A DNA stretch of 43,625 bases from Prochlorococcus sp. MIT 0701 (lineage in GTDB: Bacteria; Cyanobacteriota; Cyanobacteriia; PCC-6307; Cyanobiaceae). The stretch lies in contig NZ_JNBA01000023.1 of the NCBI RefSeq assembly GCF_000760295.1, positions 1 to 43,625 of the forward strand, in the 5' to 3' direction. A program made the translations under genes and the position numbers. Shown here piece after piece: positions 16,882-26,164 of the stretch (positions within the stretch are counted from its first letter, which is position 1; every line of letters begins with the position of its first letter). The notes under the pieces were generated by a model. The model saw nothing but the letters and a program-made list of their open reading frames with translations, did no database searches and was not told the DNA's origin.

Positions 16882-17607
16882 TCATGTCACTAACTGGTTT
16901 TCCAAGGCATAACGAACCAACTCAGTGCGACTTGACGTGCCCGTTTTGATGAACAAACGACTCACGTACTTCTCAACATTGCGAATTGATGTCTCCAACT
17001 GCCGAGCGATCTCCTTATTCATCAACCCCTCAGCCACCAATTGCAGAACACTCGCCTCCCGCGGCGTGAAATTGTGAAGCGCTACATCCTTGGATGAACT
17101 GCCATCACCATGGGCAAGCATGGTGCGAATCTCTGTGATCTGGCGGGCCATCTGACCCACATCAGTATCCGCGAAACGAGCTGCTTCCCGAAGAAGACGA
17201 TCTTGCCGACGAACCACGTTGCGGACACGAGCCACCAACTCCTCAGGGTCAAAGGGTTTAGGGATGTAGTCATCCACCCCAGCCAGATAACCCTCGGTGC
17301 GATCGGCCGTCATCCCCTTAGCAGTGAGAAAAATCAAAGGAGTGCCACCCAAGCGCTCGTCCTCCCGCATCCGCTTAAGCAGTCCATAGCCATCACAACG
17401 CGGCATCATCACATCGCTGATGACCAAATCAGGCAGCATCTCTTGAGCCTTCTGCCAGCCATCGTCTCCATCGACGGCAGTGGTGACCTCAAATCCTTCA
17501 TCCTCCAGATAAGCCTGCACAGCCGTGCGCAGTCCCGGTTCATCATCAACCAGTAGTAACCGCGGAGACGGGGCAGCCTCCACATTCTGGGGAAGGGTCT
17601 CACTCAT
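16882..17607 (-). CDS. NarL/LuxR-type response regulator (Ycf29-like)
   Basis: From the ATG at 17607 (MSETLPQN) it has 241 residues; the longer frame to 17715 adds 36 residues that do not look like a receiver domain. The receiver carries LLLVDDEPG, phospho-acceptor in LVISDVMMPRCDG, FLTAKG and IPKPFDPEEL. A linker leads to a LuxR-type helix-turn-helix, FTPREASVLQLVAEGLMNKEIARQLETSIRNVEKYVSRLF. The arrangement resembles Ycf29/TctD-like regulators conserved in cyanobacteria and red-algal plastids. No kinase gene is adjacent, and targets are unknown. Confidence 0.9.
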   Translation of the reverse strand: MSETLPQNVEAAPSPRLLLVDDEPGLRTAVQAYLEDEGFEVTTAVDGDDGWQKAQEMLPDLVISDVMMPRCDGYGLLKRMREDERLGGTPLIFLTAKGMTADRTEGYLAGVDDYIPKPFDPEELVARVRNVVRRQDRLLREAARFADTDVGQMARQITEIRTMLAHGDGSSSKDVALHNFTPREASVLQLVAEGLMNKEIARQLETSIRNVEKYVSRLFIKTGTSSRTELVRYALENQLVT

Positions 17608-17677
17608 GGGCCAACAGGATTGCAAGCCATAAAAATCTAGAAGCGATCGCCCCAACAGTCCTGAAGCGATAGGGACC

Positions 17678-18196
17678 TCAACGGACTGGTCCGACCAAGA
17701 CTTCTTGGGATTCAACTAACACGGTTGAATAACCGAGTGATAGAGCCTTATCTTTCAGATTGGTTGGATCTGTGCCGCCCAGCTCTGGGACACAAGCCGC
17801 CCACCACACAAGATGGTCCTCCCGATTCGCTGGGGTCACAATCCCCCCTGGATTAAGACGACGCACATACACCGCTCTGCTATCTCGGGTGATCCGTAGA
17901 GGTTCTGCGGGGCTGCAGCTCACTGACTCAGTGTGAACGTTGAGGTCATATGACCACTCCTGCCAAAGTTTGAAGCGCCGCAGATCCTGATCAAACTTGT
18001 CCGTCTTGAGCGCATACATCCCCAAGAGATAGTCGCCACCAACATCAGGGCGCTTGATTAACACCACCAAATTGGCAGGCCGACTCTTCTTCATCTGCTC
18101 AATGACCTCCTGAGGCTCAATAGCCTCTGAAGGGCGGAAACACAACAAAAACAACGCTGTGAGGCTCAGACCGACGATCCTGAAAGAACGACGCAT
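17678..18196 (-). CDS. Hypothetical secreted protein
   Basis: 172 residues from the ATG at 18196, with a signal peptide (MRRSFRIVGLSLTALFLLCFRPSEA). The frame is open to 18268, but the longer starts put 10-24 residues before the signal and overlap the divergent desulfurase. The mature part has no motif I recognise. It contains two cysteines (VSCSP, WAACVPE) that could form a disulfide. It lies 70 nt upstream of the response regulator on the same strand. Confidence 0.65.
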   Translation of the reverse strand: MRRSFRIVGLSLTALFLLCFRPSEAIEPQEVIEQMKKSRPANLVVLIKRPDVGGDYLLGMYALKTDKFDQDLRRFKLWQEWSYDLNVHTESVSCSPAEPLRITRDSRAVYVRRLNPGGIVTPANREDHLVWWAACVPELGGTDPTNLKDKALSLGYSTVLVESQEVLVGPVR

Positions 18197-18224
18197 GCGC
18201 GACAGAGCAACGGAACTTTCCACC

Positions 18225-19403
18225 ATGCTGCCAAGCCTTTCCAGTGGATTCCTAAAACAATCCCCCATTTGCTTGGATTATCAGGCAACCACACCCTGTG
18301 CTGCCGAGGTTGTAGAGGCCATGGCCGCCTACTGGAGTGAAGACTGGGGGAATGCCTCAAGCCGTCAACATCGCTCTGGGCTGAAGGCCGCAGCCGCAGT
18401 GAGCCTCGCTCGAGAGCAACTGGCCTCCCATCTGCGCGTCACACCGCAACGCGTGATCTTTACTAGCGGGGCCACAGAAGCCAATAACATTGCGCTACTC
18501 GGTCATGCCAGGGCAAGAGCAGAACAACGCGGTTCACCAGGCCACCTGATCACGCTGATTACTGAACACCATGCCGTACTCGATCCGCTGCGCCAACTGC
18601 AAAAGGAAGGTTTCCGACTAACGGAACTAGAACCACGGGCGGATGGTCTGCTGCGACCGGAGCAGCTGGCTGAGGCATTTGAAAACGACACGCTGCTCGT
18701 GAGCGTGATGGCCGCCAACAATGAAACGGGCGTCATCCAACCCCTAGCAAAGTTGGCAGAGCTATGCCGTGCGCGTGATGTGGTTCTGCATAGCGATGCC
18801 GCACAAGCCTTTGGTCACGTCCATCTCGATCCAGATGCTCTAGCGCTCGATCTAATCAGCATCAGCGGCCACAAGCTTTACGGCCCTAAAGGGATCGGTG
18901 CACTCGTCGTACGTCCTGAAGTGCCAATCAACCCCTTGCAGTGGGGTGGAGGCCAAGAGCAGGGCCTAAGGCCTGGGACACTCCCCGTGCCATTGATTGT
19001 GGGCCTCGCTAAAGCCGTAGAACTAGCAATGAAGGACATCACGAGCCGCCAAGACAAGCTCTGCACGCTGCGCAATCAACTCTGGGATGGTTTACGAGAA
19101 CGCCTCCCCGATCTCATCCTCAATGGATCGCTAGAGCACAGGCTGCCTCACAATCTCAACATCACAATTCCAGGAGTGCGCGGCAGCAGCCTGCATCAAC
19201 AATTGCGACCGCTGATTGCTTGCAGCAGCGGCTCTGCCTGCAGCCAAGGAGCCCCATCGCATGTGCTGATGGCCTTAGGTCGCACATCAGCTGAGGCGGA
19301 AGCCTCGCTTCGACTGAGCTTGGGTCGCAACACCTCAAGCGAAGACATCAGCCAGGCTGTGGAGTCGATTAGCAATGTCGTGACCGACCTAAGAGCTGGC
19401 TAG
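18225..19403 (+). CDS. Cysteine desulfurase (NifS/IscS class)
   Basis: Removes sulfur from cysteine for Fe-S clusters and other thio-cofactors. 392 residues from the ATG at 18225. The usual N-terminal ICLDYQATTPC is followed by FTSGATEANNIAL, the PLP-binding lysine in SISGHKLYGPKGIGAL and the active-site cysteine in ACSSGSACSQG. In-frame ATGs at 18195 and 18159 would overlap the divergent secreted protein gene. The catalytic loop has the insertion length of group I (NifS/IscS) rather than SufS. Confidence 0.9.
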   Translation: MLPSLSSGFLKQSPICLDYQATTPCAAEVVEAMAAYWSEDWGNASSRQHRSGLKAAAAVSLAREQLASHLRVTPQRVIFTSGATEANNIALLGHARARAEQRGSPGHLITLITEHHAVLDPLRQLQKEGFRLTELEPRADGLLRPEQLAEAFENDTLLVSVMAANNETGVIQPLAKLAELCRARDVVLHSDAAQAFGHVHLDPDALALDLISISGHKLYGPKGIGALVVRPEVPINPLQWGGGQEQGLRPGTLPVPLIVGLAKAVELAMKDITSRQDKLCTLRNQLWDGLRERLPDLILNGSLEHRLPHNLNITIPGVRGSSLHQQLRPLIACSSGSACSQGAPSHVLMALGRTSAEAEASLRLSLGRNTSSEDISQAVESISNVVTDLRAG

Positions 19404-19497
19404 CAACAACTGCCTCACAATCGATGTCGCAGTTTCAAAAAATCCTGAGCAAAACTGTTACTGCGGCTAGTTTTTAACAACATCTGTGTATTAGACG

Positions 19498-20268
19498 GTG
19501 GCAACTACTCCAACCGGCTCCAGCCTTCAGGTGCTCAAAGCCGTCGAGGACGGCTGGAACGCCTTCTGTAAAGCTCCCTGGAGTTTTTTGCTTTTCCAAA
19601 TCCTGGTGGGGGTGGTAACGCTCCCCTTCATCGGCCTTGCCGCGCTTGGCGGTACTCGCATCGCCGCTGTCAAAGAAGTTGCATGGTTACATCCAGTCCT
19701 GGGTTATCTACTGCTGGTCGTTGGCCTGATCGGTTACATCATCGTGGTGCTATGGGGAATTGTGGGACTAATCCGAGGCGCTTGGACTGCACTCGATGGT
19801 CAAAAGCCTGACTTCGCCGTCTTTACACGTTGGGATCAAACCTCCAGCTGGCGGCTACTGGGCTCATTGATCCTTTATATCGTCGTGATTGCTGTTGCCT
19901 CGGTGATTGCCTACCTGATAGGCCTGGGGCTAGGCCAGATCAATCAAGCCCTGATTGTGATTCCAAGCATTGCCCTAGCAATCTTTGCAATCTGGTTCCT
20001 GGTAACCCAACAGTTCCTCGTTCAAAACAGCCTGCTTGGCAGCCAGAACTCAGCCAATGCATTGAGTTCTGGTATCGATGTGATCAACCCTTCCTGGTGG
20101 ATCGTGCTCTGGCTGCTGATCGTGGAGGCTGTGATCCATGCCATCGCCGCCACCTTCCACTATGGAGGCCTCTTCGTGATGGTTCCTGCCATGGTTTGCA
20201 TCTCAACTGCTGCCTACCGTCAGTTATTCGGCAGCACAGACAACACTGGCCTGCTTAAGCCCAACTGA
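19498..20268 (+). CDS. Hypothetical integral membrane protein
   Basis: 256 residues from a GTG start (ATTPTGSSLQVLKAVEDGW). Five or six hydrophobic helices cover most of the length. The N-terminal part, with a helix followed by WNAFCKAPWSFLLFQ, and the layout resemble DUF975/DUF2189-like membrane proteins, but I am not certain of the family. It follows the cysteine desulfurase by 94 nt. It converges with the DUF456 gene, and the last 14 bp of coding sequence overlap. Confidence 0.75.
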   Translation: MATTPTGSSLQVLKAVEDGWNAFCKAPWSFLLFQILVGVVTLPFIGLAALGGTRIAAVKEVAWLHPVLGYLLLVVGLIGYIIVVLWGIVGLIRGAWTALDGQKPDFAVFTRWDQTSSWRLLGSLILYIVVIAVASVIAYLIGLGLGQINQALIVIPSIALAIFAIWFLVTQQFLVQNSLLGSQNSANALSSGIDVINPSWWIVLWLLIVEAVIHAIAATFHYGGLFVMVPAMVCISTAAYRQLFGSTDNTGLLKPN

Positions 20269-20791
20269 GCAGCAAAAAACCAGCGATGCCGAGTAGCGCC
20301 AAAACGAATTGGGCTACTCGGCTCACCAATAGGCCAGCAACCACTGCAAGCCCGACCAGCGCACCACGACGAGCTGCAAGCAACCATCCAAGTGCTAACG
20401 GAGGTTGACTAGCCGTCAACGTTTCCACCAAAGCAGCACCCAGCCAAGGTCCAAAGAGAGCCCCTAGCAATGGGCCTCCAAAAGGCAAAGCCGGCAACAG
20501 ACCCACCAAGCCAAGCAGCAGCCCCAATCCAGCACCCAAAACTGCCCAGCGGCTTGCTCGTAAACGAGCAGAAGCAAGAGCTACCGCTAACAGATCAGCG
20601 ATAAGGCCAAGTAGAAAAACAATGCAGGCCAAACCAAGGCTGAGCCAACCTGCACTCCAGCCCACATGCCAAACCCATAAACCAGCACCGAGCGGCAACC
20701 ACAACAAACTCGGTAGCACCGGCAACAATGCTCCAGGGAGAGCTAACAGTTGCACTCCAAAAGCCCACCACCAGATTGGATCAGAGGGCAT
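20255..20791 (-). CDS. DUF456 family membrane protein
   Basis: 178 residues, very hydrophobic, with four to five membrane helices and the family's glycine-rich turns ([21 protein letters not shown]). No function is known for the family. Its start overlaps the end of rsmH by 11 bp on the same strand, so the two are translationally linked. Confidence 0.75.
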   Translation of the reverse strand: MPSDPIWWWAFGVQLLALPGALLPVLPSLLWLPLGAGLWVWHVGWSAGWLSLGLACIVFLLGLIADLLAVALASARLRASRWAVLGAGLGLLLGLVGLLPALPFGGPLLGALFGPWLGAALVETLTASQPPLALGWLLAARRGALVGLAVVAGLLVSRVAQFVLALLGIAGFLLLSWA

Positions 20792-21713
20792 CGGCAGTCA
20801 TCGCTTGAGGCAAGCGGCGAGCGAATCGACACTTTGCACTACGGCTTCGTGGATTGGCAGCGATCTCCATCTCGCTGGCCACCAAAGGCTTACGGGTTAG
20901 CCGCTCCAGGCGCTGATCACGCAAGAAAGCGGTCTTGACGCGACGGTCTTCAAGGGAATGAAAGCTGATCACTGCGAGCAAACCACCTGGTACTAACCAG
21001 TCAGGGGCCTTTTGCAAGAAGCGATCTAAGGCATCCAATTCATCATTCACAGCAATGCGCAGGGCCTGAAAAGTGCGGGTGGCTGGATGAATACGACCAC
21101 GACGGGCCTTCGGCGGATAGCAACCAGCCACCGCATAAGCCAAAGCGGCGGTGCCGGCATAGGGTCCTTGCTCTGCCAGATCGTGCTTAATACGCCGGGC
21201 GATGCGACGGGACAAGCGCTCCTCGCCATAGGCATAGATGAGATCTGCCAGCTCGGTTTCTTCGAGACGCCCAATCAGCTCAGCCGCCGTTTCGCCCACC
21301 TGGGGGTTCATGCGCATGTCGAGCGGACCATCAAGGCGAAAGCTAAAACCCCTTTTCGCCACATCCAGTTGGGGACTGCTCACTCCCAAGTCAGCCATCA
21401 CCACCACTGCCGGCTCGGCTGGGCTGAAATCAACAAAATTAGTCGCCACGATCGTGACGCGATCTCCAAATAGCGCCAGTCGCTCAGCCGCCGCCGCACG
21501 AGCCGTGGGGTCTTGGTCCAAACCGATCAGGCGGAGATCTGGATGACGTTCCAGCAACAGAGCACTGTGGCCGCCACCGCCAAGGGTGGCATCGATCATC
21601 AACCCGCCATCGAGCAGCTGTGCAGGCAAAGCAGCGACAGGCTGCGACACGGCATCTGCCAGTACAGACAGATGCTTGAAACCTGAATCCGAGTTAATGG
21701 ACGAATCGGGCAT
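20781..21713 (-). CDS. rsmH: 16S rRNA m4C1402 methyltransferase
   Basis: 310 residues. Methylates N4 of C1402 in 16S rRNA. The SAM-binding signature is [17 protein letters not shown], followed by [50 protein letters not shown] and [12 protein letters not shown], all diagnostic of RsmH (MraW). It is divergent from ndhH, with 46 bp between the start codons, so both promoters must be packed into this gap or lie within the genes. Confidence 0.96.
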   Translation of the reverse strand: MPDSSINSDSGFKHLSVLADAVSQPVAALPAQLLDGGLMIDATLGGGGHSALLLERHPDLRLIGLDQDPTARAAAAERLALFGDRVTIVATNFVDFSPAEPAVVVMADLGVSSPQLDVAKRGFSFRLDGPLDMRMNPQVGETAAELIGRLEETELADLIYAYGEERLSRRIARRIKHDLAEQGPYAGTAALAYAVAGCYPPKARRGRIHPATRTFQALRIAVNDELDALDRFLQKAPDWLVPGGLLAVISFHSLEDRRVKTAFLRDQRLERLTRKPLVASEMEIAANPRSRSAKCRFARRLPQAMTADAL

Positions 21714-21759
21714 GGGTTCCTTCCTAAGATCCCGCTAACGCTCTGCAACTCAAGGCCCC

Positions 21760-22944
21760 ATGTCGCAGCTGGAAACGCGTACGGAGCCAATGGTCGTCAA
21801 CTTCGGCCCCCATCATCCCTCGATGCATGGAGTGCTGAGGCTGGTGGTCACCCTCGACGGTGAAGACGTCGTGGACTGCGAACCGGTGATCGGTTATCTC
21901 CATCGGGGCATGGAAAAAATTGCCGAAAACCGCACGAGTGTGATGTTCGTGCCCTACGTGAGCCGCATGGACTATGCAGCCGGAATGTTCTACGAGGCAA
22001 TCGTCGTGAACGCTCCGGAGCGCTTGGCCAACATCTCTGTGCCGAAGCGAGCCAGCTACATCCGCGTGGTGATGCTCGAGCTCAATCGCATTGCCAACCA
22101 CCTGCTCTGGCTTGGCCCCTTCCTGGCTGATGTGGGTGCCCAAACACCCTTTTTCTATATCTTCCGAGAAAGAGAAATGATCTACGACCTGTGGGAAGCA
22201 GCCACAGGTCAACGATTGATCAACAACAACTATTTCCGCATCGGTGGCGTCGCCTGTGATTTGCCCTGGGGTTGGCTGGAGAAATGCCAAGACTTCTGCG
22301 ACTGGTTTGGTCCCAAGATCGATGAGTACGAAAAACTAATCACCAACAACCCAATCTTCCGTCGCCGCATCGAAGGTTTGGGCGCCATTGGACGAGATGA
22401 GGCGATCAACTGGAGCCTTTCGGGGCCGATGCTACGGGCTTCAGGAGTGCCATGGGATCTACGCAAAGTGGATCACTACGAGTGCTATGACGACTTCGAT
22501 TGGGATGTCGCCTGGGAGAAAGAAGGCGATTGCTATGCGCGCTATCGCGTTCGAATCGAAGAAATGCGCCAATCGCTGAAGATCTTGCGACAGGCCTGCG
22601 AGATGATCCCAGGAGGACCAACAGAAAACCTCGAAGCTCAGCGAATGGCCGAGGGTAAGAAGAGCCCCTTTACCGGATTTGACTATCAATACGTCGCCAA
22701 GAAAGTTGCACCCACCTTCAAGATCCCGAATGGTGAGCTTTACACCAGGCTTGAGTCAGGCAAGGGAGAAATCGGTGTTTTCCTACAAGGCAACAATGAC
22801 GTCACACCGTGGCGTTTCAAAATCCGTGCTGCTGACCTCAATAACCTGCAAATCCTTCCCCATATCCTCAAGGGAGCGAAAGTCGCAGACATCATGGCGA
22901 TCCTTGGCTCCATCGACGTGATCATGGGTTCTGTGGATCGCTAA
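21760..22944 (+). CDS. ndhH: NAD(P)H-quinone oxidoreductase subunit H
   Basis: 394 residues, the 49-kDa-type subunit of the photosynthetic NDH-1 complex at the thylakoid membrane. Family motifs are [48 protein letters not shown]-like [15 protein letters not shown], and the C-terminal [28 protein letters not shown]. Complete and of usual length. The DUF2752 gene follows about 11 nt downstream. Confidence 0.97.
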   Translation: MSQLETRTEPMVVNFGPHHPSMHGVLRLVVTLDGEDVVDCEPVIGYLHRGMEKIAENRTSVMFVPYVSRMDYAAGMFYEAIVVNAPERLANISVPKRASYIRVVMLELNRIANHLLWLGPFLADVGAQTPFFYIFREREMIYDLWEAATGQRLINNNYFRIGGVACDLPWGWLEKCQDFCDWFGPKIDEYEKLITNNPIFRRRIEGLGAIGRDEAINWSLSGPMLRASGVPWDLRKVDHYECYDDFDWDVAWEKEGDCYARYRVRIEEMRQSLKILRQACEMIPGGPTENLEAQRMAEGKKSPFTGFDYQYVAKKVAPTFKIPNGELYTRLESGKGEIGVFLQGNNDVTPWRFKIRAADLNNLQILPHILKGAKVADIMAILGSIDVIMGSVDR

Positions 22945-22955
22945 GGCACAAGGCA

Positions 22956-23357
22956 CTGAACCGTTTTCTGCGACGGCTGCAACGGGCTGGTTATCTACTG
23001 CCTGCAACACTCACTGGCTGCCTGTGGATCAAGGGTCTGCATCCATCGCTGCCAGGCTGGCCCTGCCCACTCAGAGCTCTCAGCGGCATTCCCTGCCCAA
23101 CCTGCTTCCTTACTAGGGCCACGACTGAAGCACTACATGGAGATCTGAATAGCTCAGTGCAATGGCATGCTTTTGGGCCAGTAATGGCAGCAATGTTGAT
23201 CGTCTGGTCGGTGCTGGCAATCCAGCAGCGCCGATTGATGCCCTTTGCCATCCACGCTTGGCAGTTGATCGTGGCAGCCGTTGCGTTGATCAGCTACTGG
23301 CTCGTGAGAATTGGCCTGAACTTTGGCCTAGGAATGCAAGGGTTCCCCGCGCATTGA
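22956..23357 (+). CDS. DUF2752 membrane protein, apparent CTG start
   Basis: The reading frame shows the DUF2752 signature CPLRALSGIPCPTCFLTRATTEAL followed by two membrane helices, ending GMQGFPAH. No ATG, GTG or TTG occurs before the conserved part; the first such codon is GTG 23157, inside the domain. CTG at 22956, 11 nt after the ndhH stop and just after AAGG, would give 133 residues beginning LNRFLRRLQRAGYLL. That fits where a start is expected, so CTG initiation or a recently mutated ATG is the simplest reading. Function is unknown. Confidence 0.65.
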   Translation: MNRFLRRLQRAGYLLPATLTGCLWIKGLHPSLPGWPCPLRALSGIPCPTCFLTRATTEALHGDLNSSVQWHAFGPVMAAMLIVWSVLAIQQRRLMPFAIHAWQLIVAAVALISYWLVRIGLNFGLGMQGFPAH

Positions 23358-23451
23358 GCGAACCAAACAGATAAAAAACAAGAATAGATTTGGACTGTTA
23401 GCGAGGCTTATGCAGCCTTCTACTGAAAGCAAAATACATCGTTTCTAGTTT

Positions 23452-23580
23452 CTAGTTTAATCTTGTCCAAATCAGCCAAGCTGCTATCACCAATCCATTG
23501 AGACCTAATGCCAAGCCAATCGTGATATACGCGAAGACATTACCTACTGCATTCTTCTCCCCGTTGAGGTTGACTCTCAT
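23452..23580 (-). CDS. Small single-pass membrane protein
   Basis: 42 residues: a polar N-terminus (MRVNLNGEKNAVGN), a single hydrophobic helix (about 15-38) and a short basic end (TRLN). The composition looks like small photosystem- or membrane-associated proteins of picocyanobacteria, but it matches none I can name. No strong ribosome site is visible. Confidence 0.5.
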   Translation of the reverse strand: MRVNLNGEKNAVGNVFAYITIGLALGLNGLVIAAWLIWTRLN

Positions 23581-23695
23581 GACTAGCCATTAGGGTTCAA
23601 GGTAAGTATATGATTTCGAGAGCCTGACAGTATTAACACCGCTTCATTCACAGCATTAATTCTGATAACTATACAAGGGCCACTTGCCCAATCCA

Positions 23696-23800
23696 TTAAA
23701 GATGTTCTTCTTTGGCTTGGATGGCTTGTCTGCCTTTACTCAGTAGATCTGTTACATCATCAGCTCGGTGGTGGAAGTAATGGTCTTGTATGTATTTCAT
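23696..23800 (-). CDS. Possible very small protein (34 residues)
   Basis: Starts ATG at 23800 with a CCAGG ribosome-site-like sequence touching it. Reads MKYIQDHYFHHRADDVTDLL and then a charged helical tail ending KEEHL. An in-frame stop shortly upstream supports this start. The histidine/acidic composition does not look random, but there is no other evidence. The rest of 23581-24032 shows nothing else I recognise. Confidence 0.35.
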   Translation of the reverse strand: MKYIQDHYFHHRADDVTDLLSKGRQAIQAKEEHL

Positions 23801-24032
23801 CCTGGCGTCAGTCTTCTCTCAAAAGACAGGAACGGGAACACTGACTCTAAGCCACATGCTTGATTAAACCAATAACATCGCCAGCCAGTTATTGTCCAGC
23901 AGGTCAATCGCTAGCGCATCCGCGAAAGCATCTACAACACTCAAACGATCACAGCAGCTACCAATAAAATCTGCCGCCAACACCCCATCACAATGATGAT
24001 GGTGATCTTCGCCTTCGACCAGAATCCCAAAC

Positions 24033-24488
24033 ATGAATCCAGAAAACTGGTTATTGCTGCGCCGCGTCGTGCGTTTTGGCGATACTGATGCCGCCGGCGT
24101 GATGCATTTCCATCAGCTATTCCGCTGGTGTCATGAAGCATGGGAAGAAAGTCTTGAGCAATACGGCCTAACCACCGCAGAGATCTTTCCTGGCAGCCGC
24201 AACTCTGAGATCACACCAGTAGCCGCCTTACCGATCATCCACTGTCAAGCAGATTTTCGACGTCCGCTAAAAACCGGCGACGCCTTGGTTGTCGAGCTAC
24301 GCCCAGAGCCACTCAATCCAAACAGCTTCCAAGTTCACTTCGAATTCAACTGCGGAGACCAGATCGCTGCCCACGCTCTCATCCGCCATCTAGCGATCAA
24401 TGCCCAGACACGTCAGCGTTGTGCACTGCCAGAAGGCATTGATCGCTGGCTGGAGGCTTCCGGCCTGGGGAAGATTGGCTCAATCTGA
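24033..24488 (+). CDS. 1,4-dihydroxy-2-naphthoyl-CoA thioesterase
   Basis: 151 residues, hot-dog fold of the 4HBT type. The active-site motif is RFGDTDAAGVMHFHQLFRWCHEAWE, with the catalytic Asp in DTD. It probably releases DHNA from its CoA ester in phylloquinone synthesis. The assignment to that substrate rests on the adjacent menE, menC, menA and menF genes; other acyl-CoA thioesterases share the motif. Confidence 0.85.
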   Translation: MNPENWLLLRRVVRFGDTDAAGVMHFHQLFRWCHEAWEESLEQYGLTTAEIFPGSRNSEITPVAALPIIHCQADFRRPLKTGDALVVELRPEPLNPNSFQVHFEFNCGDQIAAHALIRHLAINAQTRQRCALPEGIDRWLEASGLGKIGSI

Positions 24489-24654
24489 CCCACACCAACG
24501 CCCCCAACTGCAGCGGCAAAAAACTTGCCATCAATGCAAAAGGATGAAAGGCATCATGTGGCAAAGAAGCGAAGATACTACAACTCATCAGAGCGGATCC
24601 TGCAAGCACCAGCCGTGGCAATGTTCGCATCGAAGGAACAACCATCAGAACCAC
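24397..24654 (-). CDS. Possible small membrane protein overlapping the thioesterase 3' end
   Basis: 85 residues with two hydrophobic stretches (LPRLVLAGSALMSCSIFASLP and PFALMASFLPLQLGALVWVRL) separated by HDAFH. This pattern looks like a real two-helix protein rather than a chance frame. Its last 92 nt lie antisense to the thioesterase. The start could be the ATG of MRTLPRL (24627). It follows the TM2 gene with a small overlap and may share its transcript. Confidence 0.35.
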   Translation of the reverse strand: MVLMVVPSMRTLPRLVLAGSALMSCSIFASLPHDAFHPFALMASFLPLQLGALVWVRLSQSSPGRKPPASDQCLLAVHNADVSGH

Positions 24655-24923
24655 TCCTTGTCACCATCAAGATAAATCTCCTTAAATTCCTTCGGTGTTT
24701 GTGTTAAATAAATAATGCCCTCAATTAAACCTATAACCTGCATGACTGCATATGCAATCCCACATGTAATGGAACCACCCGCAAGCGAAACCACCAACAT
24801 AATAATAGCCGGGTTATTCTTGCCTATGACGAATTTATGAATACCTAAAGCACCAAGAAAAATCCCTAGCAAACCCGCGGCTAATTTCTTATTACTGAGC
24901 TCAGTATCAGAAAGACTGGCCAT
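24645..24923 (-). CDS. TM2-domain membrane protein
   Basis: 92 residues from the ATG at 24923. The TM2 domain is clear: NKKLAAGLLGIFLGALGIHKFVIG, a short charged turn, then a second hydrophobic region with GGSITCGIAYAVMQVIGLIEGIIYL. The protein starts 2 nt past the menE stop, so it is read from the men transcript. The function of TM2 proteins is unknown. Its relatively A+T-rich codons differ from menE, suggesting later arrival. Confidence 0.8.
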   Translation of the reverse strand: MASLSDTELSNKKLAAGLLGIFLGALGIHKFVIGKNNPAIIMLVVSLAGGSITCGIAYAVMQVIGLIEGIIYLTQTPKEFKEIYLDGDKEWF

Positions 24924-24925
24924 AG

Positions 24926-26164
24926 TCAAAGCTCTGTACTTTCCGCTTCTAGCAACCGCAACCATTGCTGCCAATGGCCCCGTTGCCATTTTCCATTAGC
25001 CATCGGAGCAAGTATTGGACAAAGCCGCCAATGCATCGGCCGATCGGCAGGAGACCAATCGGCAGTGAGATGGCGTAGTTGCTTGATCAAACCCTCTCCA
25101 TTTACCCCAGCAGCAGGACGCACAAGCGCAACCAAGCGTTGACCCCATTCCCTGTCTTCAACGGCAAGCAGCAACACAGCCTCCAGAGGCAAACCTTGTG
25201 CCGCCGCTTGTAAACGGACCTCCAACTGTTCAGGGAAAACAGTTTCACCACCAGAGTGAATCGCACCATCCAAACGGCCAGCGATGCTGAGTCGAAGCTG
25301 GTTGCTCTCAGTTGTCAAACAACCAGCATCTCCAGAGGTCCACCAGCCTTGCTGATCTCGAACATCCTCCAAGCCCTCACCTGACCAGCGCGCCAACGCC
25401 AACCGCTCTGTTCGAACTTGCAGCGCACCTGCTTGCGTCAACTGCAGCTCCACATCATCAAGCGGTGATCCACAGCCCGTCGCACCCGCCAGGAAATCCT
25501 CAGGAGCTAGCGCTGTCACCATCGCCGCCGTCTCAGTGGCTCCATAGCAGGGTGCCAAGCGCAACCCTTCGGCCCGTGCCGCTTTCATCAACGCTGACGA
25601 GAGCACTGCTCCACCAACCCAAATCACAGCACAAGCTTTCAATACACGCACACCAGCGGTGTGCGTCAACAAACGCTGCAGCTGTGTTGGCACCAAAGAA
25701 ATCAAGACAGGCTGCTCTCCCCATCCCGGCAACGACCCACACAACTGCTCCAAAGCGTCTGGATCCCTCATCAAGCCAGGCTGTAGCCATGCATGCCCAA
25801 CTCGCCAACAACGACTACGCCACCAAGGCATCAAGCCACTAACGTGATGCAACGGCAAAGGATTAAGCAACATGCATTGCTGCAGGTCGTAACCCTGCTG
25901 CTGGAGCCATTGACCTGTGGCCGAAGCTGATAAGTCGAGATGGCTGCAAGGCTGCAAACAGTGCTGCTGTCCGCCGGATGTGCCTCCACTGGCCACCACC
26001 ACACCAGGACCATCAGGCAAAAGATCCCTAGGGATCAAACCCCGAGTACCACCCACGGGCGGCAGCAATTGCACCCAATCGCCTTTTCCCAAGGCCTGAG
26101 CTAGCTGCAAGGCCTTTTGCTCCGCCTGAGCGGGATTGCAACGCAGGGCAACCAACTCCCTCAT
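24926..26164 (-). CDS. menE: 2-succinylbenzoate-CoA ligase
   Basis: 412 residues, an ANL-superfamily adenylating enzyme that activates o-succinylbenzoate with CoA in phylloquinone synthesis. Motifs: the ATP loop VVASGGTSGGQQH, CYGATETAAMV, GWWTSGDAG and IAGRLDGAIHSGGETVFPEQLE, with the late lysine in NGKWQRG. It is shorter than typical ANL enzymes, mainly in the N-terminal domain. Its start overlaps the menC stop (ATGA), and menC and menA lie upstream in the same operon. Confidence 0.92.
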   Translation of the reverse strand: MRELVALRCNPAQAEQKALQLAQALGKGDWVQLLPPVGGTRGLIPRDLLPDGPGVVVASGGTSGGQQHCLQPCSHLDLSASATGQWLQQQGYDLQQCMLLNPLPLHHVSGLMPWWRSRCWRVGHAWLQPGLMRDPDALEQLCGSLPGWGEQPVLISLVPTQLQRLLTHTAGVRVLKACAVIWVGGAVLSSALMKAARAEGLRLAPCYGATETAAMVTALAPEDFLAGATGCGSPLDDVELQLTQAGALQVRTERLALARWSGEGLEDVRDQQGWWTSGDAGCLTTESNQLRLSIAGRLDGAIHSGGETVFPEQLEVRLQAAAQGLPLEAVLLLAVEDREWGQRLVALVRPAAGVNGEGLIKQLRHLTADWSPADRPMHWRLCPILAPMANGKWQRGHWQQWLRLLEAESTEL

